Assembly (NCBI RefSeq): GCF_000016605.1
Contig: NC_009440.1
Span: 1,315,789-1,379,788 of the forward strand
Source: Metallosphaera sedula DSM 5348
GTDB lineage: Archaea; Thermoproteota; Thermoprotei_A; Sulfolobales; Sulfolobaceae
Reading direction: 5' to 3'
DNA length: 64,000 nucleotides
Below are positions 62,698 to 64,000 of the stretch, piece after piece. How positions within the stretch are numbered: position 1 is the stretch's first letter; every line of letters starts with the position of its first letter. Made by a program: the position numbers and the translations under genes. The notes under the pieces are model-generated. The model did not search any database. It was not told the DNA's origin and worked only from the letters and a program-made list of their open reading frames with translations.

Positions 62698-63159
62698 TTA
62701 AGACCCTTGACCTAGTTCTAAGACCCCCTTGACCTGATCTTCATCGTACTCCAGCTTAAATCCTAGTTTCTTGCCTATCCTTATCATCGGGTAATTCTCT
62801 GGAAGGGTGTAGAACTTGACCTTACTTATGCCCATCTTTTTCGCCCTCCTTATGAGTTCTGCAACCAATTCAGTTCCTATTCCTCCTCTCCTCTGATTGG
62901 GTTTCACCGCAACTGAGAACTCACCATCATCGTAGAGAGTGGCCTCGCCGACTATTTCCCCATCAATCTCTGCCAGCAAGGTGATGTGATCCTGTCTACT
63001 GAAGAGTTGCTCTATCTCCTCGTGGGATACCCTATGGAACGAGAAAAAGCGCATATAGAGATCCTCAGGAGTCAACGACTGGTATAACCTGTACACCCCC
63101 TCTATATCGCCTCTAGTGGCCTCCCTGATGGTCAAGGGCAAGCTTATACTCTCCGACAT
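62698..63159 (-). CDS. GNAT acetyltransferase, Pat-like (Alba acetyltransferase type)
   Basis: 153 residues of GNAT fold. The acetyl-CoA loop is in VAVKPNQRRGGIGTELVAELIRRAKK, and blocks LTPEDLYMRFFSFHRVSHEE and VKFYTLPENYPMIRIGKKLGFK match my memory of Sulfolobus Pat, which acetylates the chromatin protein Alba. A role in protein acetylation is therefore likely. Single gene, divergent from the HTH regulator's end. Confidence 0.82.
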   Translation of the reverse strand: MSESISLPLTIREATRGDIEGVYRLYQSLTPEDLYMRFFSFHRVSHEEIEQLFSRQDHITLLAEIDGEIVGEATLYDDGEFSVAVKPNQRRGGIGTELVAELIRRAKKMGISKVKFYTLPENYPMIRIGKKLGFKLEYDEDQVKGVLELGQGS

Positions 63160-63212
63160 AAGTTTATGTTTCTATTCTAGAATTTAAACCCTTGCCATTT
63201 TCCTCATAGGCA

Positions 63213-64000
63213 TTAGTCGATTGAGTGAAGCTTCAGCAGGTTGGTCCTACCTGACTCCATCTTAGGATCCCCTGCTACAATGACCACATTACCCTTAACT
63301 CCCAGTTCCCTACATTTTCTTTCGAGGATAGACACTAGATCATTGAGGTCACTGGCACCCTCCTCTAGGGATATGGGAGTAACTCCCCAACATATCTTGA
63401 GCCTTCTGGCTACCTTGATATCTGGAGTGAAGGCTAGAATCATGGCCTTAGGCCTAAGCCTTGAAACCCTTATGGCTGAGAGGCCACTCCTGCTATGAAC
63501 AACTATTACGTGGGACTTGGAGAGCTCTGATAGCGACGAGGAAGCATAGGCAACTGCGTCGTCTGGACTCCTCATGGGTGAGGGACTTAGGGGTTTAACC
63601 TTGTCCTCTGATGAGGAAATTATCTGATCTAGGTATTGGACTGCCTCAACGGGATACTTGCCTACTGCGGTTTCGTCGCTAAGCATTATGGCGTCCACAC
63701 CCTGGTACACCGAGTTGGCGATGTCAATTACTTCTGCCCTGGAGGGTAATGGGTTGCTTACCATGGACTCTAGTACCTGGGTGGCAAGAATGACCGGTTT
63801 TCCCAGTTGTTTTGATATCCTGATGATCTTGCGTTGAACATATGGCAGATTTTCCAAACCAATCTCGACCCCTAGATCCCCTCGAGCCACCATAACTCCA
63901 TCGCTTTCCTCCACAATCCTGAAGAGCCTCTGTACAGCTTGACCTTTCTCGATTTTAGAGATAATCCACGCTCTTCCCTGTATCTTTTCCTTGGCCTTCA
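63213..64000 (-). CDS. pyk: Pyruvate kinase, C-terminal part (cut by window end)
   Basis: About 262 residues of the C-terminal half; the gene runs off the end. Upstream of the internal Val the frame continues KIQGRAWIISKIEKGQAVQRLFRIVEES, the pyruvate-kinase barrel with the catalytic KIE motif. Further blocks: DGVMVARGDLGVEIG, KPVILATQVLESM, SRAEVIDIANSVYQGVDAIMLSDETAVGKYP. It makes pyruvate and ATP from phosphoenolpyruvate in glycolysis. The C-terminal domain after about residue 110 is the regulatory-type domain. Confidence 0.93.
   Translation of the reverse strand, partial: KAKEKIQGRAWIISKIEKGQAVQRLFRIVEESDGVMVARGDLGVEIGLENLPYVQRKIIRISKQLGKPVILATQVLESMVSNPLPSRAEVIDIANSVYQGVDAIMLSDETAVGKYPVEAVQYLDQIISSSEDKVKPLSPSPMRSPDDAVAYASSSLSELSKSHVIVVHSRSGLSAIRVSRLRPKAMILAFTPDIKVARRLKICWGVTPISLEEGASDLNDLVSILERKCRELGVKGNVVIVAGDPKMESGRTNLLKLHSID

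Overview
The window looks like chromosome from a thermoacidophilic crenarchaeon of the Sulfolobales, most likely Metallosphaera or a close relative. This rests on Sulfolobales-type proteins (Lrs14 regulator, DUF2173, two DUF2299, Hel308, Pat-like GNAT, BadF-type hexokinase, S53 protease, the carboxyltransferase of acyl-CoA carboxylase), A/T-rich TATA boxes about 26 bp before starts of apparently leaderless genes, GGTGA ribosome sites inside operons, and frequent ATGA/TTGA overlaps. I saw no rRNA, tRNA, CRISPR array or intact insertion sequence.

Layout. 0-3 kb: three orphan ParA/MinD-like ATPases without ParB, with a C13/G13 tract at the end of one, a T7 frameshift in another and an 18-bp tandem repeat between them; a fourth relative lies at 57.7 kb. 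3-9 kb: thioesterase, MFS carrier, HEPN/MNT pair, two small barrel-fold proteins, TenA. 7.3-10 kb: divergent acetate permease and acetyl-CoA synthetase. 10-21.7 kb: SF2 helicase, transporters, DUF2173, FAH-family hydrolase, a carotenoid-type group (CruF-like, CrtI-like) around two DUF2299 genes, then a coupled run with GuaA glutaminase subunit, tyrosine phosphatase and endonuclease V. 21.6-28.5 kb: a secreted degradation operon (S53 acid protease plus PNGase A-like amidase) and a surface protein. 28.7-35 kb: PadR regulator with NifX-like His-rich protein, amino-acid permease, Hel308, carboxyltransferase. 35-37.6 kb: a candidate C/D box sRNA and an ABC importer whose ATPase seems to start at ATT.

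37.7-43.4 kb: a Ski2-like helicase and a four-gene Opp/Dpp-like operon. Both nucleotide-binding subunits of that operon have lost Walker A, LSGGQ, catalytic Glu and H-loop residues but keep their C-terminal cysteines. No substrate-binding protein is present, and the first permease carries an extra extracytoplasmic domain. This is the best candidate here for an undescribed system. 43.5-64 kb: MIDAS-type vWA protein, VapBC, XdhC-like and TrmO-like genes, a short TldD/PmbA homologue, hexokinase, Dcd-family enzyme, M28 peptidase, a degenerate MNT protein, Lrs14 regulator with a divergent 49-aa membrane protein, ADP-forming acyl-CoA synthetase, threonine synthase-like enzyme, RidA, creatininase-family enzyme, several unknown operons, a Pat-like acetyltransferase, and pyruvate kinase cut by the window end.

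Metabolic thread: acetate uptake and activation, acyl-CoA carboxylation, ADP-forming acyl-CoA synthetase, hexokinase and pyruvate kinase point to a flexible mixotrophic central metabolism, and the protease/PNGase pair to scavenging of glycoproteins in hot acid. All functions are inferred by reading motifs; no database search was run.
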